NCBI GenBank assembly: GCA_009733775.1
Contig: WOGZ01000024.1
Span: 62,001-126,000 of the forward strand
Source of the DNA: Alectoria sarmentosa
Lineage: Eukaryota; Ascomycota; Lecanoromycetes; Lecanorales; Parmeliaceae
Direction of reading: 5' to 3'
DNA length: 64,000 bases
Numbering within the stretch: position 1 is the first letter of the stretch; every line of letters begins with the position of its first letter. Below are positions 1-10,677 of the stretch, one piece after another. The notes beneath the pieces were generated by a model that was given only the letters and a program-made list of their open reading frames with translations, had not been told where the DNA came from and searched no databases. A program made the position numbers and the translations under genes.

Positions 1-108
1 GAGCATCTCATCGAGGGTCGGAGGACCGGTGTTCGCCATGCTGGTGTCCTCTGCCCGGGTGACCTCCGTCGTCACCGTATCCTTCTCCTCCTCCTGCTTA
101 GACTCCAT
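1..108 (-). CDS. N-terminal fragment of an unidentified protein, cut by the left window edge
   Basis: Reading leftward from an ATG at 106-108 the frame stays open for 36 codons to the window edge, so only the N-terminus is visible. The visible peptide is hydrophilic and rich in Glu, Lys and Thr (it begins MESKQEEEKD and contains a GPPTLDEML stretch), with no signal peptide or membrane segment. A TATA-like TATTTAAA lies about 100 nt upstream on the same strand, which supports this start. Nothing in 36 residues allows a family call. An alternative is a later ATG in the same frame (residue 24). The function is unknown. Confidence 0.5.
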   Translation of the reverse strand, partial: MESKQEEEKDTVTTEVTRAEDTSMANTGPPTLDEML

Positions 109-204
109 GATGGCACTGGATAACGAAGCCCAGGTTGTGGTGTGGTTGGAAGAAGTGGTTGAGGTTGTGTGCGAGTGAGGTGTCGAGGTGGAAACCTCAC
201 TGTG

Positions 205-213
205 CTTTAAATA
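205..213 (-). promoter_or_regulatory. TATA-like element upstream of the left-edge gene
   Basis: On the minus strand the sequence reads GGGTATTTAAAGC, about 100 nt upstream of the ATG at 108. The spacing fits a fungal TATA box with a short 5' leader. This is read from sequence only. Confidence 0.35.
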
Positions 214-914
214 CCCCCACAACGCCGAGCTTTTACGGGGGTCTGGTTATGTGAATCTGTTGGGCCGGAACTGGTGGTGTAGCAACGGGGGATGAAGCCG
301 TGGAATCATGTGGATGGACGGACCGGGATGGGACTTTGGCTTGGACGGAATCAAATGGCAACATACAATATTGGTTCACTGGTTGGCATTTGATGCTATA
401 ATTTGTCTGGGCAGGTATGGGAATCGAGCCTTTATGTTGAGGATGGGCGAGGTTTGCAGAGAGCTGTCAGTGTCGTCCAGTTTGTCTACTAGAACCTGAG
501 GAGCTCTGCTGGCCGGTTGGAATCCCCATATTGTTGATTTCCTTTTGGCTGGTGTCCACTCCATTCCGCTCAGCCTCTCCGGTCCAAGACACCTTTCTAT
601 CCAACATGTGCATCTCCATCATTAAAACCCTGCGCACTACGGCGCTCCTGTGTGAAAACTTTGGGTATTGGGCTCTATCATCATGAAACAATTGACTGGT
701 CTGAGCCCAGACGATGGCGTCGCACGCCTCTAGTATTGCTATGCTCGGATTCATCGGCATTGGCTCTCGGCAAAGGTGGTCCAATGACTTATATATGGTG
801 AATCCAGTTGCCACTTCAATTGGTGCGCGGCCTTGAGATTGAGGCAGCGTTGGTGTAACAAAATTGTATCATTGGAAGTATTTTTGGTTCAAGCGTCAGG
901 TTGATTGATTTTAG
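214..914. other. Intergenic, with a possible exon on the minus strand
   Basis: No confident gene. On the minus strand 467-~840 is open and its conceptual product is protein-like (for example SIAILEACDAIVWAQ). It has no convincing ATG of its own. It could be a 3' exon of the LPxEVR gene at 915-1286: a donor-like GTACC near 955 and an acceptor-like CTCAAG near 838 would join them in phase. I am not sure enough to extend that gene. Confidence 0.3.
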
Positions 915-1286
915 CTATTCAAAACGAATGGCGATCTCCATATTCTGATTGGTACTATCACTGAAGTCGTCTGATGGGGCATTGAGTAGAAAGCCTGTAT
1001 TTCTCTGGTACAGAATTGGTGTGGCTTCTGGGTATATGGTTCCACTGACTTGTAGAACACCAAGGAAAAGAGCTGGATAATTTCTTTTCGCTTTGATCAT
1101 GGAGAGGGACGATGGGGTAGCGGTCGTGTTGAGATGCGCGGAATCTGCCTGAACTTTCTTCTCCTCGGACACCTTCTTCAGGTATGGGTATATCTTGCCA
1201 ATTATGAGGCAGGATTCGTAAATGTAGACACGCACTTCGGGAGGGAGCCCAACAGGGTGTGACATGTTGTTTAGATCCTGGGTCAT
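915..1286 (-). CDS. Short F-box-like (LPxEVR/IY) protein, possibly truncated
   Basis: A 123-codon frame from ATG at 1286 to TAG at 915. Near residue 14 it has the LPPEVRVYIYESC signature that opens many fungal F-box-like/2EXR-type proteins of unknown function. A second typical element follows, an aliphatic helix before QVSGTIYPEATPILY, resembling the usual 'L.vcr.iy.Eal.ilY' segment. Full family members usually run beyond 200 residues, so this is either truncated or continues through an unrecognised intron into the open frame at 467-840. The gene at 50898-51686 belongs to the same broad class. Function, by family, would be substrate recruitment to a ubiquitin ligase, but that is unproven for this subgroup. 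Confidence 0.4.
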   Translation of the reverse strand: MTQDLNNMSHPVGLPPEVRVYIYESCLIIGKIYPYLKKVSEEKKVQADSAHLNTTATPSSLSMIKAKRNYPALFLGVLQVSGTIYPEATPILYQRNTGFLLNAPSDDFSDSTNQNMEIAIRFE

Positions 1287-1549
1287 CTTCTGACAGGAGA
1301 CTCCTTGTCGGCGTGCAGAATTTGCAACATGTCGAGGCGAAGAGAGAAAAGTATATAGCTGAGAGCTGATCTGGCTTCGGAGTTAGGCTTCTGCAAAGCT
1401 GGGAGCGTGGGTGTGTAGGAAAAAGTTGAACGGAAGGCACCAGGTAGCTCCAATGTGCCGAGTGCGCCGGACCTCCTGGGTCGGAATGCCAGGGACTCGC
1501 GGTACTGAGATGCCAGAAATGCTACAGCATCGTCGAAACTGTAGTTCAT
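1283..1549 (-). CDS. Small unrecognised open frame beside the F-box-like gene
   Basis: An 88-codon frame starts at ATG 1549 (MNYSFDDAVAF) and ends TGA at 1283, overlapping the next minus-strand start by four bases. The composition is protein-like but no motif is recognised. It may be an exon of a larger or broken gene, or chance. Nothing about function can be said. Confidence 0.15.
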   Translation of the reverse strand: MNYSFDDAVAFLASQYRESLAFRPRRSGALGTLELPGAFRSTFSYTPTLPALQKPNSEARSALSYILFSLRLDMLQILHADKESPVRR

Positions 1550-4500
1550 CACTCCAACAAGAGAGTGTCCTATTACCCGCGGTTCTCGGGAGTCATACTA
1601 CTCAACTCCCGACTGAAAGGTCAACGAGCGTTGAATATCTCCAGGCACAGAGGAATGTCGCGGGCCTTCGTCCTACCCTTCCGCAACTTGTATTTCCCGC
1701 GCTTCAAATCCTCCTCGACGAACATTTGGTCTTTGCCGTCGCCCTCATTCTTCGCAAAAATCGGTTGACCTTCGCGATAGATATTCCCCGCCTGCATGGG
1801 GTACCTTCGTGTTAGCCCTGAGGCGACTGGAAACCTTACATTTGCAGGCGAGATTTCCTTGCCCTCTTCATAGCAGAACCTGCGTCATCAACGAATTCCG
1901 ACATCTCGAACGGCGCAGAAGGGGCTGGTAAGTATTGCGTTAGTCGGGGGCCCACACCTGCGATATCCTGAGCGTCAGCGCCGTTCTCAGTCAATTATTG
2001 ACGGCAGCTTTTGGCTGATCCGAGCGATTTTCGTGATGAGGTTTTCCGCAAGCCTCACGTACCTTGTCAGGGTGCGGTCGGACTATGTGGCGTCAACGAG
2101 TGACAGATAATGCGCTCGTCACACCAGTATTGGCCCTCATCGCCAATTTTCCAGTGTCACAAGGATACTCGTTGAGAATCTATCGACTTGCTTCTCATCT
2201 TCAAAGCAGCGTCTAGCGACTGGAGACGTAGGTTGACGTTTGGTGCAGACCCCCAGGGGATGCATAAAGACCATTCCCTTTTTATATATTTAGTGATATA
2301 TGCATCACCGTATCGTAAAGCTGCGTTGCTCTGTGCTCTTAATTTGTCGAAAGCAACTGAACAAATTATGGCAGTGAAATAAGTAGACACTTTACAACGT
2401 CAAATTTATAGTCACGAAGGCGTGTCAGGCCTCAGTGTTACATGATATGAATCGTGATCACAACAGATTCACAAGAACCAAGCAAGCCATCGTGAAGTCG
2501 AGACTTGTGAGATCGTTGTACATATATAAGTGAAGCTGAGGGAAAGTAAGGTAGAAAGCTCAATGTATCAAGTGTTAAGTATGATTTAGACTCTAAGGTT
2601 TCGCTTTAGCCACTGAGCTCTGGAAGCCTTGAGAATTGGGAGTGATTTCGTAGCAACTGACCAATCGGACTACTAGAAGTTTCACTTCCTTCGCCACTTC
2701 TCCAGCGCTAGATCGGTAGGAGATTATGTCATATAAGGGTGACATGGACATCGATCTAATGAATTTTCTTGGGTAATACAGCAAGAGAATGGTTAGGCTA
2801 GAAGTAGTGAGTAGAGGGAATCTTGAGGAACTGAAGTCCAGACGAGCTTTTCAAGAAATGGCAGTCAAAGCGGCGGCAACCCCAAGATGTAATATCAATA
2901 ATTCAACGATGCTGAGAGTTTTTGCTAGTAGTGGTGATCGAAATCACGTGCTGGGTTCAAAAGGACCACGGATTCTGCAGATGACGATTTACACCGAATC
3001 TTGGGATCAGAGCTCTGAGCTCGTTTGCCGATTACTCGAGGTCTCTTGACTTTACCTTGGCTTTGAAATGCCCTCAAGTATATTATCTTGCTCACAGAGC
3101 TTCGCACACTTGACCCTGGAAGTTTCCTCAATTAAGTTTTTCCCTCTTCTGTTCGTCTTCTTCCTCAGCGCTTCCAGTTGTATCGTTGTTCCTGTTGGGA
3201 TGCCATCACGATCCCAAACAGCTCTTCCCGCAAACTGAAAGCTCAAAATGGCACAGAGTAGTGGTGACGACGCCGTATATTCTCACTCTTTCCAGTACAA
3301 AAGTTGCTCATGAGTCGGATTGGGCTAGAAGCAAAGGACAGCATCTCAGACGTATGAACACGCAAAAAGCGAAGTGGAAAAAGCGTCGAAGATGATGGAG
3401 CAACTGCGAAATCCACCAGCACTGTAATCAGCTCACCCCTGGCTACGGATACAGCTTACATTATAAAAACTCTTTCCCCAAATGGGAATAGGACTGTGCG
3501 GTCGGAGACCCAAGGTAGTGGCCAGACCCAACATATTGACGATGCCAAGTTCGACACCAGCGAATATGTTGCTTTCGCTTTCATGGTATCGTGGTGCTCA
3601 CTGGCTTTCATGATCATGTCGTTCCACCAGTAGCCGACGTGGGCATTGGGGAGCTTAGGCGTTGGTATCGCGAGTGTACATATGGTATTCGGACGACAAT
3701 GAGATGAACAGGAGACTGGGTATGCCGGCGTGCTGGACGAAATCTGGTCCTCATCACAGCGACTATTGGGCCATTGCGATTACGCCTCTATGCTCTGGGT
3801 TGGACTTTCGGTCTCGAGAGGTGTATCGTACATGAAATTGGACTCGTCCCTGATGGGTATGCTGTTCAGGGCCTTTCCCCCAAGAGTCCAATTGATAACA
3901 TGATCCTGCGCAGCTTTTAATTCGGCTGCCAAGAAGAAGCACAGGAAGCTATATGGTTCCGCTTCATGCCAATGATCTCGCGCAGTGTGTGCTGCTTTCC
4001 GAAGCCTTCTTCGCCAGCGACTCCCGGCCTGCTAAGGTCACGGCCTTTCTTGCAGCGGTATTCTACATGTCGGAATCGTTTGCGCAATCAAGAAAGGTCC
4101 GTCCAAAAAAACCCGAAGCTTCACCCTATTCATCGGCAGGTCCTCTTTCTGTACCGGACAGAACGCAAACACCCGTCATTGAAAGACTTCTACCGCCACC
4201 AGAAGACCACTCTCATGGAATCTAAGAAACGTCAGACCCAAACATAATTTGCTCTAACTCTGACGACGTTCAGCTTCGTCTACCAGCGGTGGTTCGTTGG
4301 TGAAGATCATTTTCCTGAGGATCGCAGCCTTCTTCGTGGACTTTCTCGTTCTTGCCAACGTCTATTATAATCGAAAGAACCTCCAAAGAAGATGAGACCG
4401 CATGCATGGATCGAGCGCTGGCCGCGGTACCCAAAGCATGAGAAAACGAAGGATCCGCAGTGCCACCGAAAAAGTACAAATGGATGGCGTGAACCATGGA

Positions 4501-4583
4501 CTGCTTCGCCTTTTCTAGAACCCGATTATCCTTCTATCAGAATCATCAATGAGATGTCCCTCTATCTAAGATGATGTAACATC
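1550..4583. other. Gene-poor stretch without a confident gene
   Basis: Only short, mutually overlapping open frames are present on both strands, none with a family motif. Between about 3530 and 3900 on the plus strand, fragments broken by stops read like hydrophobic membrane segments (for example VAFAFMVSWCSLAFMIM), which may be the remains of a decayed membrane-protein gene. I see no transposon ends, long repeats or RNA genes. Confidence 0.5.
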
Positions 4584-5267
4584 TCATTCAGGCGCATCCA
4601 GGACTTGTGCAACGAAACCGTTTGAAAACCTGACCATCTGCTCGTATGCAACGGCGAAGCCATTTCTCTCCCCGTAGTAAGGGTCAGCGACTTGTTCCCC
4701 CTTCATTCCCCCGAAGTCCCCGAAAAGCATCACCTTTGCCGACAGCTTTTCCTTGTTCAACCCGGCGTCTTTTTTCTTGATCACACGGGTCTTCAATCGC
4801 AGTAGATCATGCAAATTTTCGTTATCCATAGCCAGTATATAGTCAAACGTATCGAAATCTGCCACTTGTATTTTGCGCGCCGAATGCTCATAATCCATAA
4901 TGCCGTTCTCCTGGAGCGTGTTCATTGTCCGTGGATCTGGAGAATGGCCTTCGTCTTTAACGGATTCAAAAGTCAGCATTGATCGCAAATCTCTGATTTA
5001 CCAAGAGGTGTACATACGATAAGCTCCTGTACCGCAAGAATCTATCTGACCAAGACACTGGTCTGAAACTGCGAGGGAGCGGAACACTGCTTCTGCCATT
5101 GGAGAGCGACAGATATTTCCCAGACAGACGAAGAGGACTGAAATCGACCGTGAAGAAGACGTGGAGGTCTTCGCAGTGGTTCCATCCGTAGAAACTCCGT
5201 GCTTATTTGGGGCTTTGACCGTGTGATCCGAGAGAGAATCGGTTGATAAATTGCGCAGTGCTGCCAT
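4584..5267 (-). CDS. Low-molecular-weight protein tyrosine phosphatase
   Basis: Two exons, 5018-5267 and 4584-4954, flank a 63-nt intron (GTATGT...AAAG); splicing gives 206 residues and restores the family string GTGAYHEGHSPDP. The P-loop is VCLGNICRS with nucleophile Cys48 and Arg54 (C-x5-R), and the general-acid Asp174 lies in ADPYYG. These residues define LMW-PTPs, cytosolic enzymes that hydrolyse phosphotyrosine and small aryl or acyl phosphates. A Ser/Thr-rich extension of about 42 residues precedes the core, longer than usual for the roughly 155-residue family. It could be regulatory, or the true start could lie later. The gene is divergent from the chitin synthase gene, 574 bp away. 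The family call is secure; the physiological substrate is unknown. Confidence 0.93.
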
Positions 5268-5841
5268 GCTTACAGGATTACTCTACCTGTATTGCAAAAT
5301 CTCTCAACACCGGCCTGGTGGGAGTATGCATATGAAAAGCCAGCTAGAAGCAGGTATGCTGCGAGGTTGGTTGGTACATAGCCAAGGTCCTTACTGTTGA
5401 GCCTCCATGGTGAAGGAATGATGGTATGTGGACCGATCTCTTGGCGTTCCGTCTTACAGTGTTTCGTGTCGTGTCGCTGTGGCTGAGAGATTCCATGATC
5501 GACGGCAGGGGTGTCTATTTTACGGAGAACCTCCAATCTCCGCCTATGCTCTCACCGTTTCAACGTCCTTTTGAAACCGCAGGGCTTCATCGCTGCTGTG
5601 GCAGAGTCACCCAGCGCAGACAGCTATTCGCAGTACTAGTGACCCGAGACACTCAAGAACAACTCCAAGTCAGGCGTGACGCATTTTGTTTACGCTCGTG
5701 AGGCAGCCTTGCCATTGTCTTATGCAAGATGTAAACAGATCGCTAACAAAGACCCAGAGCCTGGTGGCTTTGTTTCGCTGCCCTTTGCCACGACTCGCTC
5801 CTTCATTCCTCGGCTTTTTCCTTTCGTGACGTCCGCCCACC
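5268..5841. promoter_or_regulatory. Shared divergent promoter between phosphatase and chitin synthase genes
   Basis: This 574-bp spacer separates the start codons of two divergently transcribed genes and must contain both promoters. Pyrimidine-rich stretches precede the chitin synthase start (5765-5841). No TATA box stands out, and open frames here look like chance. Confidence 0.5.
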
Positions 5842-8798
5842 ATGTCATATAATCGCTTAGGTACTACTCTTTTAATTTATCTTCGAGCGTCTTTGTATGA
5901 ATAGACTATGCGCGTACCCACACAACTTGCAGCTCTATTCACCCACCACATATCTACAACCCTCTTACACTGATCCTTGAAACCCAACAGATCCATTTAA
6001 TCAAACTCCAGAAGACGAAGAGTACGACGGCCACCACATGGATCCTCGCCATGCTGGTCGGACGCCTTCTCCAGGCCAGCCTCTTCATGGCTACCAGCTA
6101 GACGACGGACCATACAGGCCGCAACAAGCGCCAATACAGATGCCGATGGAGCAAGGCGACAGGTTGGCGGCGCAACCTACCTACTCTGTCCAGAACATTG
6201 GGAACTCGTATAACCACAACGAGCAATATGAAGCGCAGAACCCAGTCTCAGCTCATGACTATGGTTATGGGGGAAGCGAATATGCCCTGTCTCCAGAAGA
6301 CCACCACGACCAATACTTTACGGAGCCGTATGAGCCCCATCCACAAGAACAGGAACAATTCTATGATGACAACGACCATCAGCCCATATTACAGCCCGAC
6401 AACCCGTATGGGCCAAATCCGCACTTACCTGGACCTGGTCTCTCAAGCGCTTACGGTAGTGTTCAACCGGGTCCGACTCCCAGTCCGGCGCCAATCAGAC
6501 GATGGAAGACTGTGAAGGAAGTTCAGCTCTTTAACGGAAATCTTGTCCTCGATTGTCCTATACCACCCAAGCTGTTGAGCCAAGTCCCGCATGCGGAACC
6601 CCCAGAAAGAGACGAGTTCACACATATGCGATATTCAGCAGCTACCTGTGACCCTTCGGATTTCTACGACTCGAGATTCACGCTGCGGCAACGGCTTTTT
6701 GCAAAACCCCGACATACGGAGCTTTTCATCGTGGTCACTATGTACAACGAAGATGATTTCCTGTTTGCGAGAACTATGACGGGTGTATTCAAAAACATCG
6801 AGCATATGTGTTCACGGACGAACAGCAAGACGTGGGGAAAAGAGGCTTGGAAGAAGATCGTGGTTTGCGTAGTCAGCGACGGACGTGCGAAGATCAACCC
6901 ACGAACGAGAGCAGTGCTAGCAGGTCTTGGTGTGTATCAAGATGGGATTGCCAAACAACAAGTTAGCGGCAAGGACGTGACAGCACATATCTACGAATAC
7001 ACCACCCAGGTGGGGATAGAGCTGAAAGGCAAGACTGTCCAACTCAAACCCCGGGGAGCCACACCTGTCCAGATGGTGTTCTGCTTGAAGGAAAAGAACC
7101 AAAAGAAGATCAACTCGCATCGATGGTTCTTCCAGGCCTTCGGCCGTGTACTGGACCCTAACATTTGCGTTCTTTTGGATGCGGGAACGAAGCCGGGGAA
7201 GGATTCTATCTACCACCTATGGAAAGCTTTCGATCTAGAGCCCATGTGCGCTGGCGCCTGTGGCGAGATCAAAGTCATGTTGAGCGGTGGGAGGAAGCTC
7301 ATTAACCCCTTGGTCGCCACACAGAACTTTGAGTACAAAATGAGCAACATATTGGACAAGCCGCTGGAGTCAGCTTTTGGTTTTATTTCCGTCCTGCCTG
7401 GTGCTTTCTCTGCCTACCGCTACATAGCACTGCAGAATGACAAAACCGGTCAAGGCCCTTTAGAGAAATACTTCAAGGGCGAGCAAATGCACGGTGCAAA
7501 TGCCGGTGTCTTCACCGCGAACATGTACCTGGCCGAAGATCGTATCCTATGCTTTGAGCTAGTAGCGAAGCGGAATTGCCGATGGATTCTCCAATATGTC
7601 AAATCATCTACAGGTGAAACAGATGTACCAGATGCTATGGCCGAATTTATCATGCAGCGAAGGAGATGGTTGAACGGCAGTTTCTTCGCAGCCATCTACG
7701 CCTTGGCACATTTCTACCAGATTCAACGAACAGATCACAGCTTCTTGAGGAAGATCATGTTCCTCGTCGAGTTCACATACCAGACCATCAATATGATCTT
7801 CGCATGGTTTGCAATCGGCAATTTCTTCCTGGTCTTCCACATCCTTACAAACTCCCTCGGCGACAAGGACCTTCTCTCCACCACAGGCCACATTCTCGGA
7901 ATCGTCTTTGAGTGGGCGTACCTCGCCATCCTCCTCACTTGCTTCGTCCTGGCCCTTGGCAACCGGCCCCAGGGTTCTAACAAACTTTACATGACTCAGG
8001 TCTATTTTTGGTGCGGCATAATGGTGTACCTATTATTCGCCTCGGTCTTCATCACTGTCCGCTCTATTCAGATCGAAACAGCAGAGAAGGGTTTCACGGT
8101 CAAAGACCTCTTCTCCAACCAGCTTTTCTTCACACTCATCGTGTCCCTCCTCTCAACCTATGTCCTCTACTTCGTCATCTCCTTCCTTTTCTTCGACCCC
8201 TGGCATCTCTTCACCTGCTTCATCCAGTACCTCCTCTTAACTCCAACCTACATCAACATCCTTAACGTCTATGCTTTCTGCAACACTCACGACATCACTT
8301 GGGGCACCAAAGGCGACGACAAAGCCGAGAAACTCCCCTCTGCAAACCTGAAACCTGGCGGCAAGGTCGACGTCAATATTCCACAAGACGATGGTGACCT
8401 GAATGCCCAATATGACGCCGAAATGCGCACTATCGCCACGAAGGCTGCCAAAGAGGTCAAAGTCGTCAGCGAGGCGGAACGCCAAGAGGACTATTATAAG
8501 GGATTCAGAAGCGCGGTTGTGCTGTGCTGGATGTTTTGTAACTTGGCGCTTGCTGCGGTGGTGTTGGGGGTGGGTGGTTTGGAGACTGTAAAGGTGGGGA
8601 AGGAGACTACGGACGGAGCGCAGAGAAGTACGATTTACATGGCTGTGGTGCTATGGTCAGTGGCGGGGCTGTCGTTGTTTAGGTTTATTGGGGCGGTGTG
8701 GTTTTTGATTGTGAGATTGGTAAGTCCTGTCCCTCTCTACGCCGAAGTTTCTTCCAATATCGTTGCTAACGCGCGTTTTGTAGTTTCGAGGCGTTTGA
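5842..8798 (+). CDS. Chitin synthase, division 1 (class I-III type)
   Basis: Polymerises N-acetylglucosamine from UDP-GlcNAc into wall chitin at the plasma membrane. Three exons are proposed: 5842-5860, 5991-8719 and 8784-8798, giving 920 residues. The tiny first exon (MSYNRL) and tiny last exon (ending FRGV) are typical of this family. Both junctions keep frame, and the last intron carries a GCTAAC branch site. Visible motifs include the conserved VQLFNGNLVLDCPIP segment ahead of the catalytic domain, a DAGTKP turn, EDR at 522-524 and QRRRW at 562-566. The C-terminal third holds several membrane helices. The N-terminus is a hydrophilic, Gln/Pro/Tyr-rich cytosolic region. I lean to class III from the N-terminal style but cannot separate classes I-III here. 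No myosin motor domain is present. Confidence 0.95.
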
Positions 8799-9028
8799 TC
8801 GGGATCATCGTCATCGCATGCCACGACTGCATCAGTGTTTACGTGAAGAATCTTTGAATTTGCATCGTGTTGTTCTTCAATACCCAGTGCATATACAGAG
8901 CGCGGTGTTCGGAAGCTAGATACAGAACCTCAGCGCTTGAGTGTTCTTGAAACGATAGTAAGGGCCGTCAAACCATGCAATCTAGATCGTCTTACCAGAC
9001 TCATGCACCGTGAATCACCATACAAGTC

Positions 9029-10498
9029 TCAAGCATTGTGCTCGCCTTCTCTTGCTTCTCCCAATCTGATGCGTCCCTCTCCAGCCCTTCTTTCCTCCCA
9101 TCTATCCTGCACCCGAAAACTCCAATAACAGGACATCCCCGCCACAAACCCCACAGCATCATTCTTAAACGCCAATATTCCGGCTACAGTCATAAACATA
9201 ACCGCCCATCTCCTTTTCCTTTCCTCCTCCGTCAGCTCTCCTCCCTTCCCACCCTCTTCTCCAAGATCACTCAGATCCCTGGATCGAGCCGTGTTCAGAC
9301 TTTCTCCAACACCCACGAGCTCCAGGCCAGCTGCGATTACTAGCATACACAAGAGGACGTTGGGGAACCCGTTGAAGATCGCCAAGGCAATATCGCTGGC
9401 GAAGAGGCCGAGAAGTAGCTTCAGGAGGCCGAGGAATATCATGCTAGCGCCTGAACGAGCTCCGAAGCGGTATTGGGCTGCGAGACCACCGGACCCGTGG
9501 CAGACGGGCATGGCGCCGAACCAGCAGCCGACGAGGTTGATGGCCATGACGCTGAGGCCTAAAGATGTGGTTGAGGGTGCTTGAACGTTTGGCAGAAGAT
9601 CTTGCGCTAGGAATGCAACCGCTATGACGGAGTTGAGCGTCGTAAGGGGCAGTTGGCCGATACCTGCTTCCAAAGTGCCCTTCCCGAATTCTCGTGGTGA
9701 CGGGACGAAGGTGTGGGGGTGCCAGATACTGAAATCCGGTCTGAAGTCTTCGCCCCAGCCTGGGTAGAGCCAATCGGTCGAGATGACGGCTATTATGCCG
9801 ATGCAGAGGATGATCAGGGCGTAGGGAACACGGCGGAACGTTGCGCTCGCCAGTAAGCCTAGAAAAGCGAGGACGAGGACGAGAGCGTTGGTGCCGGTGC
9901 GGTCGAACCGCGGGTAGAGGTTCCCAGCCGAGATGATCAAGGAGAGCCCGGTGCCGACTTGTATGCCTTTGACTACTGGGACCGGGATTCTCTCAGTGAA
10001 CCAGTGTATGAGGCCCGTCATACTCAAGAATCCTATAGCAGCCGCAACGAAGATGCCCGCGCTCGCTATGTCGGCTTTGCTGAAGTCCTGAGCTAAAGCA
10101 ACGGCTGCGATTGCCTTCATAGGCTGCACGGGCAAGGGTATGCCGAATGCTAAGCCAGTCAGGATATTGGCGAGACCGGAGAAGACGAGCGTGCTGGAGA
10201 GGGAGATGGCGCGGATTTGGGTGAGGGCGATGAGGATGGGGAGGAGGGTGCCGATGTCGCCAAAGGAGCCGGATATCTCGGTCAAGGGCTGGCGGTAGAA
10301 AGTGTCGATGTTGTATCGTTGGATAGTCCAGAAGTCGTTCTTTGCTTTTCTTGAGAATTGCTTCATGGTTGCGAGGTAGTGGGAAGGCCGTGAGGGCGCT
10401 GCCGACTGATCCCTTGTGCCATCCATGCCGTCGTTGTCCATGTTGTCCAGTGGAAGCTGTTGATGGAAGGTGGGCATCTTCGAGGTGCTCCGCTCCAA
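9029..10498 (-). CDS. MOT1-type molybdate transporter (sulfate-transporter-like)
   Basis: An intronless 489-codon gene. The sequence shows the two hallmark signatures of the MFS_MOT1 family: GSFGDIGTLLP at residues 77-87 and PVQPMKA at 123-129, both in membrane-helix contexts. Around ten hydrophobic segments follow. Eukaryotic MOT1 proteins carry out high-affinity molybdate uptake at the plasma or organelle membrane for molybdenum-cofactor enzymes such as nitrate reductase. The STAS domain of true sulfate permeases is absent. A second in-frame ATG at residue 8 is an alternative start. The gene converges on the chitin synthase gene (about 230 bp apart) and diverges from the uL22m gene (about 180 bp between starts). 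Substrate is inferred from family. Confidence 0.9.
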   Translation of the reverse strand: MERSTSKMPTFHQQLPLDNMDNDGMDGTRDQSAAPSRPSHYLATMKQFSRKAKNDFWTIQRYNIDTFYRQPLTEISGSFGDIGTLLPILIALTQIRAISLSSTLVFSGLANILTGLAFGIPLPVQPMKAIAAVALAQDFSKADIASAGIFVAAAIGFLSMTGLIHWFTERIPVPVVKGIQVGTGLSLIISAGNLYPRFDRTGTNALVLVLAFLGLLASATFRRVPYALIILCIGIIAVISTDWLYPGWGEDFRPDFSIWHPHTFVPSPREFGKGTLEAGIGQLPLTTLNSVIAVAFLAQDLLPNVQAPSTTSLGLSVMAINLVGCWFGAMPVCHGSGGLAAQYRFGARSGASMIFLGLLKLLLGLFASDIALAIFNGFPNVLLCMLVIAAGLELVGVGESLNTARSRDLSDLGEEGGKGGELTEEERKRRWAVMFMTVAGILAFKNDAVGFVAGMSCYWSFRVQDRWEERRAGEGRIRLGEAREGEHNA

Positions 10499-10677
10499 AG
10501 AGGATCATCTGATGCCATCATCTAGCGGCCATGTGGGTGTTACGGATGTGGCTTGGAGCTACGAGTAGAGTAGCGGCTATTGCGCTTGACGCGCTAAAAT
10601 CTTCCTACTTGTGTGGCTTCAGTCTTCATGGCCCTTCTACTTTGAGCTCGGCCAGTAGAAGCTTTGTCAGCTCCGCA

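Noticed and set aside
3953..4247. Two overlapping plus-strand frames of about 90 codons
   Set aside because: No motif, both frames open over the same bases, and stops surround them; at most decayed coding sequence.
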